Positions 28,826-37,225 are shown, counted from the first letter of the stretch. The stretch: 64,000 nucleotides of DNA from JAAXGI01 sp965206975 (GCA_965206975.1 OZ242253.1:2542001-2606000); one strand, 5' to 3'. Numbers and translations: made by a program. The notes: generated by a model not told the origin, from the sequence alone.

Positions 28826-29092
28826 GGATGCGCCGGCGCTTCTTCGGTGGGCCCGCGGGGGTGAACGTCCAACACAGCGCCCTTCCGCTTCCGGCGGATG
28901 CTCCGCCGTCGAACAACCTCCCGCGCACGGAAAGCCGGGTCGTCGCGGTATCGGCGGCGCCACCGCGCGGCGCCGGACCACTTCCCGTAGGCGTTTCTAG
29001 CCACTTCTCGCGCACCTGCAGTGGGTGCGGAGGCGACGTTCGCTGGAGAGGTCCGCCCGGCAGTTCGGGCATGCTCTGCGTGTGGTGTCCAT
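28822..29092 (-). pseudogene. possible small zinc-ribbon protein, one frameshift
   Basis: ATG 29092 gives MDTTRRACPNCRADLSSERR then LRTHCRCARSG and a stop: a CPNC...HCRC zinc-ribbon pattern. One frame over, the sequence continues with EVARNAYGKWSGAARWRRRY and RDDPAFRAREVVRRRSIRRK to a TGA at 28822-28824 overlapping the GTG of the next gene. A slip near 29010 would join them into about 90 residues. The evidence is the cysteine pattern plus the overlap; no family is assigned. Confidence 0.35.
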
Positions 29093-29130
29093 TGGGCCTC
29101 CAGCATCCCGTACTCTGACACAAATCGCAA

Positions 29131-29453
29131 GGGGAAGTGGGCATATCCTCAATGCGTTGGCATGTTCCTAGGCCCTCCTCCGGTCTTCGGGGCCTCGCGG
29201 GGGCGCAGCGGGCCGTGGTCCGTAGGCGCCGGTATCGAGCTCGGGTGCCGACGAAGATCGACCCCTGCAAGGGCATCGTACTGCCTCTGCTGGCGGAGTA
29301 CCCGGAGTTTACTCCGACTCCCGCGTGCACGAGACTTTGAGTCCATATCCGAGTAGTCCTGAATCCACCGGAATTCGCGGGAAGGCCACGGCTGGGGGAG
29401 GAGTAAAAACCCTAATCCTTATCCGTCCACTGAAAGGGGGGCGGCTTCAGACC
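29131..29453. other. intergenic, no gene seen
   Basis: Roughly 320 bases before the IS481 scrap. Frames on both strands lack ribosome sites or known motifs. Confidence 0.35.
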
Positions 29454-29657
29454 ATGCTCAACGAGTTCTACAGGGTGGCCTTCAGGAAGAAGATCTACAC
29501 AAGCCTCGAGGCGCTCCAGCAGGACCTCGACCACTACATCGAGGAGTACAGCACGATGAGAACCCACACGGGCAGGTGGTGCTTCGGCAAGACCCCGATG
29601 CACACCTTCCTGGACACTCTCCCCCTAGCCAAGGAGAAGATGCTCAGCGTAGCATAG
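29454..29657 (+). pseudogene. IS481-family transposase C-terminal scrap
   Basis: LNEFYRVAFRKKIYTSLEAL, QQDLDHYIEEYSTMRTHTGR and CFGKTPMHTFLDTLPLAKEK match the end of IS481-type integrase-core transposases, including the Y-N/S-x-x-R-T-H-x-G signature. Everything upstream, including the catalytic Asp residues, is absent. Confidence 0.75.
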
Positions 29658-29671
29658 CAATCGGACGGTTC

Positions 29672-29867
29672 GTGAACCACGACGAACGCTGTCTGTCAGA
29701 TAAAGTCCTGTCTTTTACAGATAAGGTCCAGAGAGCCGCCACACGCGACCGGGACCGCATGATCGTCGAGCTTCACGGCCTACCCTACCGCCCCTCGGAC
29801 CGTCTGATCTCGGACGCCGTAGGGGGGATCCCGCATGACTGTTTGGAGGGTTTGCGATGAAATATGA
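29672..29867 (+). pseudogene. small helix-turn-helix protein, one frameshift
   Basis: From a GTG at 29672: VQRAATRDRDRMIVELHGLP then YRPSDRLISDAVG. After the run of six G at 29822-29827 a one-base change gives GSRMTVWRVCDEI and a TGA at 29865-29867, making a helix-turn-helix like that of the 43720 gene (KVRRAATRNRDRMILELSGA, AIANAAGCSRGTVRNVL). It overlaps the next gene's ATG at 29857, as if the two work together. Two 12-base direct repeats (CAGATAARGTCC) at 29697-29708 and 29718-29729 lie in its 5' part. Confidence 0.45.
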
Positions 29868-30156
29868 GATCACACAAGCGGAGCGCGAGGTCCTGGAACA
29901 TGTAGCGATCGCGCTTGAGCTTGCCGATATGCTCTTGTCGCCCATCGTGCCGGACTTATCCGAGGCGGAGCGCGATCGGCAGTCCAGGCTCCCGCAGCAT
30001 GAGAGCGAACCGATCGATGCCGCATCGTTCTTCCTCAGATTCGCAAAGCTGAGTGTCGGAAGGGCTCTGAACGACGGCGAAGAGGCGTTCCCGACCGCGT
30101 ACTTGTCGGAGCTCTTTGCGGCCCTGGCACAGCCGCCAGGTGGTGCAGCCGCCTAG
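29857..30156 (+). CDS. small acidic protein with EVLEHVAIALELADM motif, unknown
   Basis: 99 residues, ATG 29857. The helical N-terminus QAEREVLEHVAIALELADML is closely matched by a scrap at 48030-48190 (EERTVLEEVAIALELADMTL), so this is a small recurring family. The middle is acidic (SEAERDRQSRLPQHESEPID) and the C-terminal half is helical. It follows, and overlaps, a helix-turn-helix gene. Function unknown; a regulator-partner or antitoxin-like pairing is only an inference from gene layout. Confidence 0.5.
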   Translation: MKYEITQAEREVLEHVAIALELADMLLSPIVPDLSEAERDRQSRLPQHESEPIDAASFFLRFAKLSVGRALNDGEEAFPTAYLSELFAALAQPPGGAAA

Positions 30157-30343
30157 TATCAGTACGCGGGGGAGGGCTACGAAGGTTGGTAGCCGAGGTG
30201 TGTGGGACCCCCGGAAAAAAACGCGCCGTGCTTGGTGTCGATGCTCGAGGAAGCGGAGGAACATCGCGTGCCCTCCGAAGGTTTGCATGATCGAGGTCGA
30301 GAGTGGCGTGGCTTAAGCCCCAGCCTTTCCGAAGGAGTCGGTT

Positions 30344-30565
30344 ATGGATCTGCAATGCACGGCGGTGTTCCGGAGGGTCCCTGAAGGCTACATCGCTTTC
30401 ATCGAGGAATTTCCCGGTGCCAACACCCAGGGCGCCTCCCTCGAAGAAGCCCGAACGAACCTTCGCGAAGCTGTCGCCCTGGTGGTCGAAGCCAACCGGG
30501 TATTGGCCCGCGAAGATATCGGCAGCGGTGCAGTCATCAGAGAGTCACTCACTGTCACGGCGTGA
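30344..30565 (+). CDS. hicB: HicB-family antitoxin
   Basis: 73 residues with the partial RNase-H-like HicB fold: QCTAVFRRVPEGYIAFIEEF, PGANTQGASLEEARTNLREA, then VALVVEANRVLA. It neutralises the HicA ribonuclease encoded next. GAAGGAG is 6 bases before the ATG. The stop overlaps the GTG of hicA (GTGA). Order is hicB then hicA, opposite to the classical hicA-hicB layout. No C-terminal DNA-binding domain is visible, so regulation may rest on the complex. Confidence 0.85.
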   Translation: MDLQCTAVFRRVPEGYIAFIEEFPGANTQGASLEEARTNLREAVALVVEANRVLAREDIGSGAVIRESLTVTA

Positions 30566-30753
30566 AGCGTCGAGACCTGCTGCGGCACTTAGCACAACAC
30601 GGGTGCGCCTTCCTGCGTGAGGGCGGTAACCACACCCTGTACATCAACCAGATGGCCAAGAAGGTGTCGACGATCCCCCGTCACAACGAGATCAACGGGG
30701 ACCTCGCCAGAAAGATTTGCAAAGACCTGCAGGTGCCCCGGCCAGACATCTAG
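30562..30753 (+). CDS. hicA: HicA-family mRNA interferase toxin
   Basis: 63 residues, GTG start overlapping the hicB stop. The dsRBD-like HicA fold is clear: MKRRDLLRHLAQHGCAFLRE, GGNHTLYIN with the catalytic His24, then STIPRHNEINGDLARKICKD. Family members cleave mRNA and arrest growth until bound by HicB. It looks intact. Confidence 0.85.
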   Translation: MKRRDLLRHLAQHGCAFLREGGNHTLYINQMAKKVSTIPRHNEINGDLARKICKDLQVPRPDI

Positions 30754-31306
30754 CGCGGTTTTCAGAGCTCGGTCAGGGCGAGGCGAAGGTGACCGAGACC
30801 CGCGCCCGACTTCACGACCGACGCATCCGAATCGAGTTGGGATCCGGGCACCCAGGGGGAGCGTCGCGGGGGCATTTCTGGGGGCATCTCGCCTCGGCCG
30901 AGACGAGCGTCGCGGGCTGGAACACCTCGAGCCTCGTGTCAGGGAACGATGATTGCGGCATCTGGTCGCCCGCGTTGAGAGTCCGGGAGTCGCCACGGAC
31001 ATCGGGCTGGAGGAGACGCGACCGACGCAGTCCCTCGCGCGTCGCCATCCGTCGCGGGACCCGGGTTCGTTGGGACATCTCTACCTAGCTGCCGCCGGCG
31101 GAGACCGAGGCACACGGCTCCGCTCGCGGGGGGGCGCTGGTATGTTCTGGTGATGACCGGGTCCAGCCGGAAGGTTGAGCAGACCGGACGCGACGCCGGG
31201 GAACACAAGTTCGTCGGGGGCCGGCGGCGGGCTCGATCGGTCGGATGGGGCTCGGGCCGCCGGCGTACACGATCAGCTGCAGTCCACCGCTGGGGAAGCC
31301 GGACGA
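30754..31306. other. intergenic, no gene seen
   Basis: About 550 GC-rich bases after hicA. Long frames exist on both strands but none has a recognisable motif. Confidence 0.4.
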
Positions 31307-31840
31307 ATGTCGAACGAGGAACCTCCGAGGCAGTTCGTCGTCGGAGATAGACGTCCGCCCAGGGATCACGGACTGATTCTGGACGGCATCGGGCTCATGC
31401 AGGAAGAACTTGGAATGGTTTCGGCCGAGGTACCCCGTACATATGCGGGGGCCAAATACTTGTACGAGGAATTGATTGCGAAGGTAGAGCCACCGACTCC
31501 AGGGCAAGTCGCCCGCATCAACCGTCTGGTGAGTGAGGTCGGCGGCATCGTGTCGGGGAAACTCCAAACGCGTAGGCAGGCCGTGCGAATGATCAGGGAG
31601 CTGCGCAAGGTCCGGAAGAGAATGCGAGCGAATGCCAGCCCGAAGGCGTATTGGGCAGGGCTGGTCGCCGTGACGGCGGCAGGTGTTGCCGGTTGCCTGC
31701 TCCTCTGGCCCGAGGTCACGGCAGGGTGGCTTTTACTGATCGGAGGGCTGGTGTTCGTGGTTGGCGGGGCGTTCTACGTGCTCGGGCTCTGGGACAAGAC
31801 CTTTTCGATCATCCTCGGGGGTAGGCCGCCGGGAAACTGA
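31307..31840 (+). CDS. two-helix membrane protein, unknown
   Basis: 177 residues from ATG 31307 (MSNEEPPRQFVVG); the frame extends to 31175 but the upstream part is low-complexity. A helical cytoplasmic part (LDGIGLMQEELGMVSAEV, YLYEELIAKVEPPTPGQVAR, KLQTRRQAVRMIRELRKVRK) is followed by two membrane helices (WAGLVAVTAAGVAGCLLLW and WLLLIGGLVFVVGGAFYVLG) and a short tail. No family recognised. Confidence 0.55.
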   Translation: MSNEEPPRQFVVGDRRPPRDHGLILDGIGLMQEELGMVSAEVPRTYAGAKYLYEELIAKVEPPTPGQVARINRLVSEVGGIVSGKLQTRRQAVRMIRELRKVRKRMRANASPKAYWAGLVAVTAAGVAGCLLLWPEVTAGWLLLIGGLVFVVGGAFYVLGLWDKTFSIILGGRPPGN

Positions 31841-31942
31841 TCGGTTGCGTCTCCTTGCGTATCACGGTCGCATCCCGGAGCTGCCGCGGGCTTGCTCCCG
31901 CTCCACTGCCGCTGATCGCCGGCTACGCGGCGAGGAGATCGG

Positions 31943-32692
31943 TCAGTAGATGATGCCCCCTTCGCCCGTACACACCACGGTGGTCGCGGTATCGCAGTCG
32001 TAGCTGCCGGCCCGATACGTGTCCGTGGCCCGGTAGATCGCTTCTGTACCGACGGGATGGTGAATGTGCAGGACGACCTTCTTGGCCGGTCCCCGCTCGG
32101 TATAGGTCGGCTTCCACTTGCGTGGAACGGCGCCGTGCCACGTCCAGTTTCCGATGGGTTCATCGCCGGTCAGCTTCCGCCTGTCGCCCGGCACACCCGG
32201 ATCACCGGCCTGGCGCGGGGGCTTGGAGAGAATCGTCTGGTCACTCCAGACGCAGCCGTGCCACCGTGCCCCGAACTCCGCCGCCTCGCGGCACAGGATC
32301 GATGCTGAGACGTAGGACCAGGGGCTTCCGTCGCCCTCTATCGCCTGCATGAGCGGCACGGCCCCCGGCGGCCTCGGAGGGTCCAGGAACGTGTCTTCGA
32401 GCCTGGGACATTCTTCCGGAGCGAGCAGCGGGGCGTCGGCCGGCACCGCCCAGATGATGCCGTTGCCGTTGCCGCCTGCCCTGTACTCGTAGGCATGGAG
32501 GGCGAATCCCGCCTTGAGCCAGAGTGTGTCGAAGACACGGATCAGGCCGTTGGCGTCGCAGGCACTCGCGGACCAGCCGCCGGCCCGGCTTGCGACCCCG
32601 GAATCGGGGTCTTCGGCCGGGGCCGTTCTGGCCCTGACGGCAGCCCGCCGGAGCCGATTGACCCGCGTGATGGAAAATGAAACGGTCGTCAT
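31943..32692 (-). CDS. hypothetical protein
   Basis: About 249 residues from ATG 32692 (MTTVSFSITRVNRLRRAAVR). Well-formed coding sequence with ACDANGLIRVFDTLWLKAGF, HAYEYRAGGNGNGIIWAVPA, EGDGSPWSYVSASILCREAA, EFGARWHGCVWSDQTILSKP and a C-terminal HIHHPVGTEAIYRATDTYRA. No signal peptide or known domain. It follows an HNH-like gene remnant on the same strand, whose lost 3' end it may have replaced. Confidence 0.55.
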   Translation of the reverse strand: MTTVSFSITRVNRLRRAAVRARTAPAEDPDSGVASRAGGWSASACDANGLIRVFDTLWLKAGFALHAYEYRAGGNGNGIIWAVPADAPLLAPEECPRLEDTFLDPPRPPGAVPLMQAIEGDGSPWSYVSASILCREAAEFGARWHGCVWSDQTILSKPPRQAGDPGVPGDRRKLTGDEPIGNWTWHGAVPRKWKPTYTERGPAKKVVLHIHHPVGTEAIYRATDTYRAGSYDCDTATTVVCTGEGGIIY

Positions 32693-32740
32693 GGTTTTTC
32701 TGGGGATCACACCGGTGATCGTCCGTGTGATCAGCCCTAG

Positions 32741-33088
32741 CCTCTCCTATTACAGGCTTCCAGACGCAGCGCGTCTCGTCGCCGATGGTCTGGCATTCCG
32801 TCTTCGATCGCTCGATCCTGGCGCGCAGTCTCTTGTGGCGCCGCAAAGCACGCGCGACCTTTTTGCCCGTGTGCCGCTCCGGGTCTGGCGAACCGACGAG
32901 CGCGCAGTGTAGGCACAGCGACAGGTATTCCTCGTCCGCTGAAAAACCCTTGTTGCAGGTGGTACAGGTTGCAACGACGGGGAGGTCCTCCGGGTAGGGC
33001 TTGCGCAAGAGACCCTTGGACGGAACGTGATCCCTGTTGGTGTCTTCTCAGCCGGTCCATGTGCCGCACTGAATGCACGACGACTTTC
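32741..33088 (-). pseudogene. HNH-endonuclease-like zinc protein, truncated
   Basis: Reads SSCIQCGTWTG, a TGA at 33048-33050, then EDTNRDHVPSKGLLRKPYPE, DLPVVATCTTCNKGFSADEE, YLSLCLHCALVGSPDPERHT, LRARIERSKTECQTIGDETR and CVWKP, where family sequence stops. CxxC plus RDHVPSK and CxxCN are the signature of a family of HNH-like zinc proteins. It has an internal stop and no C-terminal third. Confidence 0.6.
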
Positions 33089-33453
33089 ACCGTTCGTCGA
33101 CGAACTCGTCGACGTGGTCCATCTGCCTGCCTCAGGTCTCTATGCGGCGGTCCAGCTTGACCGCTTCCATGCGTACGCTGGGAAGCGTCGCGCTGCGCTT
33201 GCACGCCCGATCCATGGTAGTGGCGATCGTTTGCGGCTCCCGCGTGGCGGGAGTGCCGACCGCTTCGCCATCCTCCGGTACCGCGTCCGATTCGGCAAGG
33301 TGGCCTTCCAGCTCGACTTCTTAGATCGGTGTTCATGACTCGGCGCCGTCCCCCATTTTCTGTTCACGTGGCCCGCGTCATTCAAGGACAAGGACAAGGC
33401 GTACCGGATCAACGCCTGCCAGTTGACCTGGGTGCATCCGCACACCAACCGGT
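33089..33453. other. intergenic, no gene seen
   Basis: About 360 bases between the HNH remnant and the permease; open frames on both strands lack known motifs. Confidence 0.35.
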
Positions 33454-35226
33454 GTGGAGAAAACGAAAATGATCGAATCCGACGCCAACAGCGACAGCCA
33501 CAGCGTTCGATACGAGCCCGACGAGCGGCCTCCGCTCGCACTCACAATCGGGCTCGGGCTGCAGTACGCCTTGCTATCCGTCGCGGGTATCGTGCTGACG
33601 CCGGTGATCCTGATCGGAGCCGTGGGCGGCAGTGAGGCCTATCTGGGGTGGGCGGTGTTCACCGCGCTCGTGGTCAGCGGGGTGACCACAGTAGTCCAGG
33701 CTGTCCGCGTGGGACGCATCGGCTCCGGCTACATTCTGCTCATGGGTAGCAGCGGCGCCTTCCTCGCCATCTGCGTTGCGGCGCTCCAGCGGGGCGGGGC
33801 GGGATTGATGGCGAGCTTGATCGTCATCTCGTCCCTGTGCCAGTTCATCCTCGCGGCGAAGCTGTCACTGTTCCGGAAGATCTTCACGCCGACCGTGGCG
33901 GGCACCGTGCTGATGCTGATTCCGATTACCCTTGCACCGCTCGTCATAGACATGCTGACCGAAGTGCCAGCGGGTGCGCCACCTGCGGCCGCACCGGTTA
34001 CCGCGGGTTTGACCCTGCTAGTGATAGTCGCAATTTCACTCCGCGGATCCAGCACCTGGAGGCTGTGGGCAACGGCGATCGGGACGGTCGCGGGCTGCTT
34101 GACCGGCGGCCTGCTGTTTGGGATCTACGACACCACTCGCGTCGTCGAGGCGTCGTGGATCGGGTTACCGGCAATGGCGTGGCCCGGCCTCGACCTCAGC
34201 TTCAGCCCGGACTTCTGGGCGCTCCTGCCAGCGTTCATATTGGTGACGCTCGTCGGCGCCCTGGATACGATCGGGGACGGCATCGCCATCCAGAGGATCT
34301 CGTGGCGCAGGCCGCGGGCCATCGACTTCCAGTCGATCCAGGGTGCGCTCGCCGCCGACAGCTTGGGCAACCTGCTCTCCGGCCTGGCAGGTACGGTGCC
34401 GAACACCACCTACGCGAACAGCATCACCGTCGCCGAACTCACCAAGGTGGCGGCCCGTTCCGTCGGCGTGTGCGTCGGGATCATCTTCGTGGTGCTGTCA
34501 CTGCTGCCCAAGCTCGTGGCGGCCATCGTTGCGATCCCGGGTCCGGTGGTGGCTGCGCTCTTCATGGTGTTGATATCGTTCCTCTTCGTCCTCGGCATGA
34601 AGATCCTCATGCACGACGGTCTCGACTATCGGAAAAGCATCGCGACCGGCCTCGGGTTCTGGCTGGGGCTCGCCTTCCAGCTTGACTGGATCTTCCCGGA
34701 GTATTTTCAGGGGCCGTGGAGCGAGTTGCTCGGCAACGGCATGACGGTCGGCGGGTTCACCGTGATCGTCCTGACGCAGTTCGTGGAGCTGACGGGGCCA
34801 CGTCGCCGGCGCATCAAGGCGGCGTTGACCGTCGAGGCCTATCCGAAAATCGATGCGTTTCTGTCCGAGTTCGCCGCCCGTGGGGGGCGAGACCGGGAGA
34901 TGACGGAGCGACTCCGGGCGGTCGGCGAGGAGATGCTGATTACCCTCACCGACCGGGAAGAGCTGGGAACGGTGAAAACAGAGCGGCAACTGCTGGTGAT
35001 CGCCCGTGATGACGGCCCCGCGGTCGATCTCGAGTTCGCCGCCGCGACGGACGCGACGAATCTCGAGGATCGGATAGCGCTGCTCAGTGAACAGGTTGTC
35101 GGTCCGCCGGTCGAGGAAGAGGTTTCCCTGCGGCTCCTGCGCCACTACGCATCGTCGGTGCGCCACCAGCAGTTTCACGATACGGACGTGGTGACCGTGC
35201 GTGTGGGACCGCCCGTTTCCACGTGA
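33454..35226 (+). CDS. NCS2-family nucleobase:cation symporter with C-terminal soluble domain
   Basis: 590 residues (GTG 33454; ATG 33469 is an alternative). About 13 membrane helices of the xanthine/uracil permease type span residues 30-450, with ALDTIGDGIAIQRISWRRPR and NLLSGLAGTVPNTTYANSIT corresponding to the substrate-site helices of NCS2 carriers. It imports purines or pyrimidines with H+ or Na+. An unusual soluble C-terminal region of about 130 residues follows (LRAVGEEMLITLTDREE, QLLVIARDDGPAVDLEFA, NLEDRIALLSEQVV, LRLLRHYASSVRHQQFHD), resembling a histidine-kinase-type ATPase fold; a regulatory role is only a guess. It stands alone between scraps, so it is probably one of the few intact metabolic genes here. 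Confidence 0.85.
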   Translation: MEKTKMIESDANSDSHSVRYEPDERPPLALTIGLGLQYALLSVAGIVLTPVILIGAVGGSEAYLGWAVFTALVVSGVTTVVQAVRVGRIGSGYILLMGSSGAFLAICVAALQRGGAGLMASLIVISSLCQFILAAKLSLFRKIFTPTVAGTVLMLIPITLAPLVIDMLTEVPAGAPPAAAPVTAGLTLLVIVAISLRGSSTWRLWATAIGTVAGCLTGGLLFGIYDTTRVVEASWIGLPAMAWPGLDLSFSPDFWALLPAFILVTLVGALDTIGDGIAIQRISWRRPRAIDFQSIQGALAADSLGNLLSGLAGTVPNTTYANSITVAELTKVAARSVGVCVGIIFVVLSLLPKLVAAIVAIPGPVVAALFMVLISFLFVLGMKILMHDGLDYRKSIATGLGFWLGLAFQLDWIFPEYFQGPWSELLGNGMTVGGFTVIVLTQFVELTGPRRRRIKAALTVEAYPKIDAFLSEFAARGGRDREMTERLRAVGEEMLITLTDREELGTVKTERQLLVIARDDGPAVDLEFAAATDATNLEDRIALLSEQVVGPPVEEEVSLRLLRHYASSVRHQQFHDTDVVTVRVGPPVST

Positions 35227-35301
35227 GGCGGCTGCCTGCGGGTGCCGGTCTCGACGGTCGGCACCGCCGCGACGTCTGCTCCTGGACCAGCTTCGAGATG
35301 G

Positions 35302-35586
35302 TCACATGGTTGAGCGGCTTGCCGCCGCCGCCCGGAAACACCCGGTCGGTGGGCTCGGGCCGGCGGGTGGCGCAGCGATCAGGTCGATCCCGCCGCGTCC
35401 GCCCGGGCGTTGTGCGACAGAGGGGCCCTTGGGCAGGCGGCCGTCCACGGCCGCGAGGCCGTATCTGTCGGCCAGTTCGCGCGCCGACACGGCCCGGCCC
35501 GTCAGCCGCAGTACCTCCCTGTCGCTGGCCAGCTCCACCATCCGCTCCTTGAACTCCGGCGGGTACGGCCCTCGTGTCCTCGGCAT
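35302..35586 (-). pseudogene. chimera: IS3 OrfA start fused to SDR dehydrogenase tail
   Basis: Residues 1-19 (MPRTRGPYPPEFKERMVEL) are the start of an IS3 OrfA, with an IS-like end (GTGTCCACC) just upstream at 35618-35626. From residue 20 the sequence is instead ASDREVLRLTGRAVSARELA then DRYGLAAVDGRLPKGP, the typical C-terminus of a short-chain dehydrogenase of the type ending in (Y)GFTDVDG. The join at EL-ASD points to a deletion between an IS3 copy and an SDR gene. Confidence 0.5.
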
Positions 35587-35639
35587 CTTGATACCTCCTC
35601 TCTACCTCACTGTGGAAGTGTCCACCGCCGGGGCAACTC

Positions 35640-35786
35640 CAGTACTGGGATGAGCACGGGTTGGTGCTCAGAGTCAAGCCCTCCGGCTACAAGCAGTGGA
35701 GCCAGTGGCTCTTCATCGTCCCCTCACTCCGCACGCTGGCGGGCGCCGCCGGGGCATCGCTGCAACCGCAAACTCGCGCAGCTCAC
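35640..35786 (+). pseudogene. orphan coding-like fragment
   Basis: The frame beginning at 35640 reads QYWDEHGLVLRVKPSGYKQW then SQWLFIVPSLR, protein-like in composition but without a start. I do not recognise the family. It is bounded by the IS3 end and a methyltransferase scrap. Confidence 0.25.
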
Positions 35787-35822
35787 GGTGCAGGTGGAGC
35801 GAGTGGAGGAGCTGTGGCTTGA

Positions 35823-36083
35823 GGCCGGCTCGCGCGCCGGCTGTTCTGCTTTCTCCCCGATCCGGCGCCGGTCATCGAACGCACGGTGTCCGGCTGGCGG
35901 CCGGGGGGGCGACTCGTAGTGTGGGACTACCTGAATTATTCCGCGACGACGCTGCATCCGCCGAGCCCGGGCTTCGATCGCGTGCTCGCGGCAGTGCATG
36001 AGAGCTGGCGGCGCCTGAACGTAGGCGAACGGCTGCCGGGATTGATTGCCGCGTCCGGATGTCGCCCGCTAGATCCTACATGA
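35823..36083 (+). pseudogene. SAM-dependent methyltransferase fragment
   Basis: After a TGA at 35820 the frame reads LFCFLPDPAPVIERTVSGWR then PGGRLVVWDYLNYSATTLHP, matching post-motif-I regions of class I methyltransferases (FCxLPDPxxVI, RPGGRLVVxD). The first half, with the SAM-binding GxGxG loop, is missing. Its 3' end touches the IS1 scrap. Confidence 0.5.
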
Positions 36084-36442
36084 AGCAGATGGCAGCGTCG
36101 GCATTGCGAGGACCGACGCACCAGCATGGTACGAGCTTGGTGTCCGCACAGATCACAACCCAAACCGAAGCATCCCCACGCCCACGGCCCTTCTCGTCGC
36201 GTGGCACGTTGTTTTCCTTGCAGCCGACGAAGCTCCAGATCTCGTCGGCCTGTAGGCGCCTGCAGGGGAGATCAACGAAGATCGCACGCTGATAGTCTAG
36301 ACAGACCCAACCAATGTCCCGAAGGAGCCCAGAGTGCGGTGACCTTGCTCACTCGGGTTTGACGGGCGGCGGCACTCACGCTCGCGCCCTCGCATAGAGC
36401 AGCCGGGATCTGGGCTCTCTTGCCGGTCGACAGTCTGTTCAT
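36061..36442 (-). pseudogene. IS1-family transposase, frameshifted and truncated
   Basis: ATG 36442: MNRLSTGKRAQIPAALCEGA then SVSAAARQTRVSKVTAL. After a one-base slip near 36325 it continues LLRDIGWVCLDYQRAIFVDL, PCRRLQADEIWSFVGCKENN and ASVWVVICADTKLVPCWCVG with the IS1-type Asp residues. A TAG at 36079-36081 follows AAICFM, and DLAGDIR continues the family sequence for a few residues. The 3' third is gone. Confidence 0.7.
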
Positions 36443-36823
36443 CGTCACTGCCTATCATGTCAGTCTCGCCTAACCCACACTGTACTAAAACCCTTCCTTT
36501 CCGATCGAACGGCACGGATCGATTAGACGGACAGTGTAGCAGCATTGACCAACACACTTCTACCGGGATCTTGCGCGGACTTAGGCGGACCGTCACATTC
36601 CGGGGTAGCGTAAAAGCCGACAGCCTCGGACGAATGCTTGGGGAAGCCAATACTTAGCCAATCCGAGGCCGTCGGTCCACACCACCTGGGGCATCGCCCC
36701 AGGGAGGTGAGTGATGTTGGCGCCTAAGAACTTAGGCCGGTCCTGGGGGATCGGCGGGTGTTCGATTTCCGCCGGTTCTCCAGACCGGGCTGGTGATACT
36801 AGGCAAACCAGCGAAGGAAAACA
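36443..36823. other. intergenic containing the hairpin cluster
   Basis: 380 bases without a gene. The second half holds five consecutive stems (separate entry) directly before the next gene. Confidence 0.4.
36617..36812. ncRNA. candidate structured RNA / leader with five hairpins
   Basis: Five successive stems, found by eye: CCGACAGCCTCGGA (36617-36630) with 36662-36675, 13 of 14 paired; CCTGGGGC (36685-36692) with 36696-36703; GCCTAAG (36722-36728) with 36731-36737; CCGGTCCTGG (36737-36746) with CCAGACCGG (36780-36788), enclosing CGGCGG (36752-36757) with 36769-36774; GCTGGT (36789-36794) with 36807-36812. The last stem ends 11 bases before the start codon at 36824. No known riboswitch or tmRNA signature is evident. 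The strand is inferred as plus if it is a leader. It could also be the end of an old mobile element. Confidence 0.4.
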
Positions 36824-37225
36824 TTGAGTTTGGATGCCGAGATGAAGGGCAGCTACTTGCTGGCACTCAAGGACGCACGACGGGAGCTGGCTAGGATCGA
36901 CGGCCGGCGCCGTAGGCTACTGGCGACGATCGAGGGACTCAAGGGTTTGGTGCAGGAAGCCGAGCAGTTGGAACTCCATTCTGATGTCGGCGTGGACACG
37001 AACAGATCCAAGCGTCCAGCGGTCCCACCTGATTTCTTCAAGGGCAAGAAGCCAACCCAGGCGTATCGTGACTTTGTTGATCTGTGGGGTGATGACCATC
37101 CCATACCGACGATCAGGGACGCTCTGCTCGAGGGCGGGTTTGAGGTGAAGTCGCCGAAGACGATACTCGCGACACTTCATACGGTCGCGCGGCGGGAGCG
37201 GGAAAAAAAGGCGAAGGGTGGCTAG
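36824..37225 (+). CDS. coiled-coil + winged-helix-like small protein
   Basis: 133 residues from a TTG at 36824 preceded by GAAGGAAAAC; TTG 36830 and ATG 36842 are alternatives. The N-terminal coiled coil (ALKDARRELARIDGRRRRLL, ATIEGLKGLVQEAEQLEL) is followed by a linker and a compact helical domain (KKPTQAYRDFVDLWGDDHPI, PTIRDALLEGGFEVKSPKTI, LATLHTVARREREKK) like winged-helix modules that precede restriction- or phage-related regulators. It sits right behind the hairpin cluster. Possibly a DNA-binding regulator; no partner gene is evident. Confidence 0.6.
   Translation: MSLDAEMKGSYLLALKDARRELARIDGRRRRLLATIEGLKGLVQEAEQLELHSDVGVDTNRSKRPAVPPDFFKGKKPTQAYRDFVDLWGDDHPIPTIRDALLEGGFEVKSPKTILATLHTVARREREKKAKGG

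Noticed and set aside
36750..36785. T-loop-like GTGTTCGATTT followed by a CCA, resembling a tRNA or tmRNA 3' end
   Set aside because: The stem around it (CGGCGG/CCGCCG) leaves a loop too long for a T-arm and no matching acceptor strand lies at the right distance; kept only as part of the hairpin cluster.
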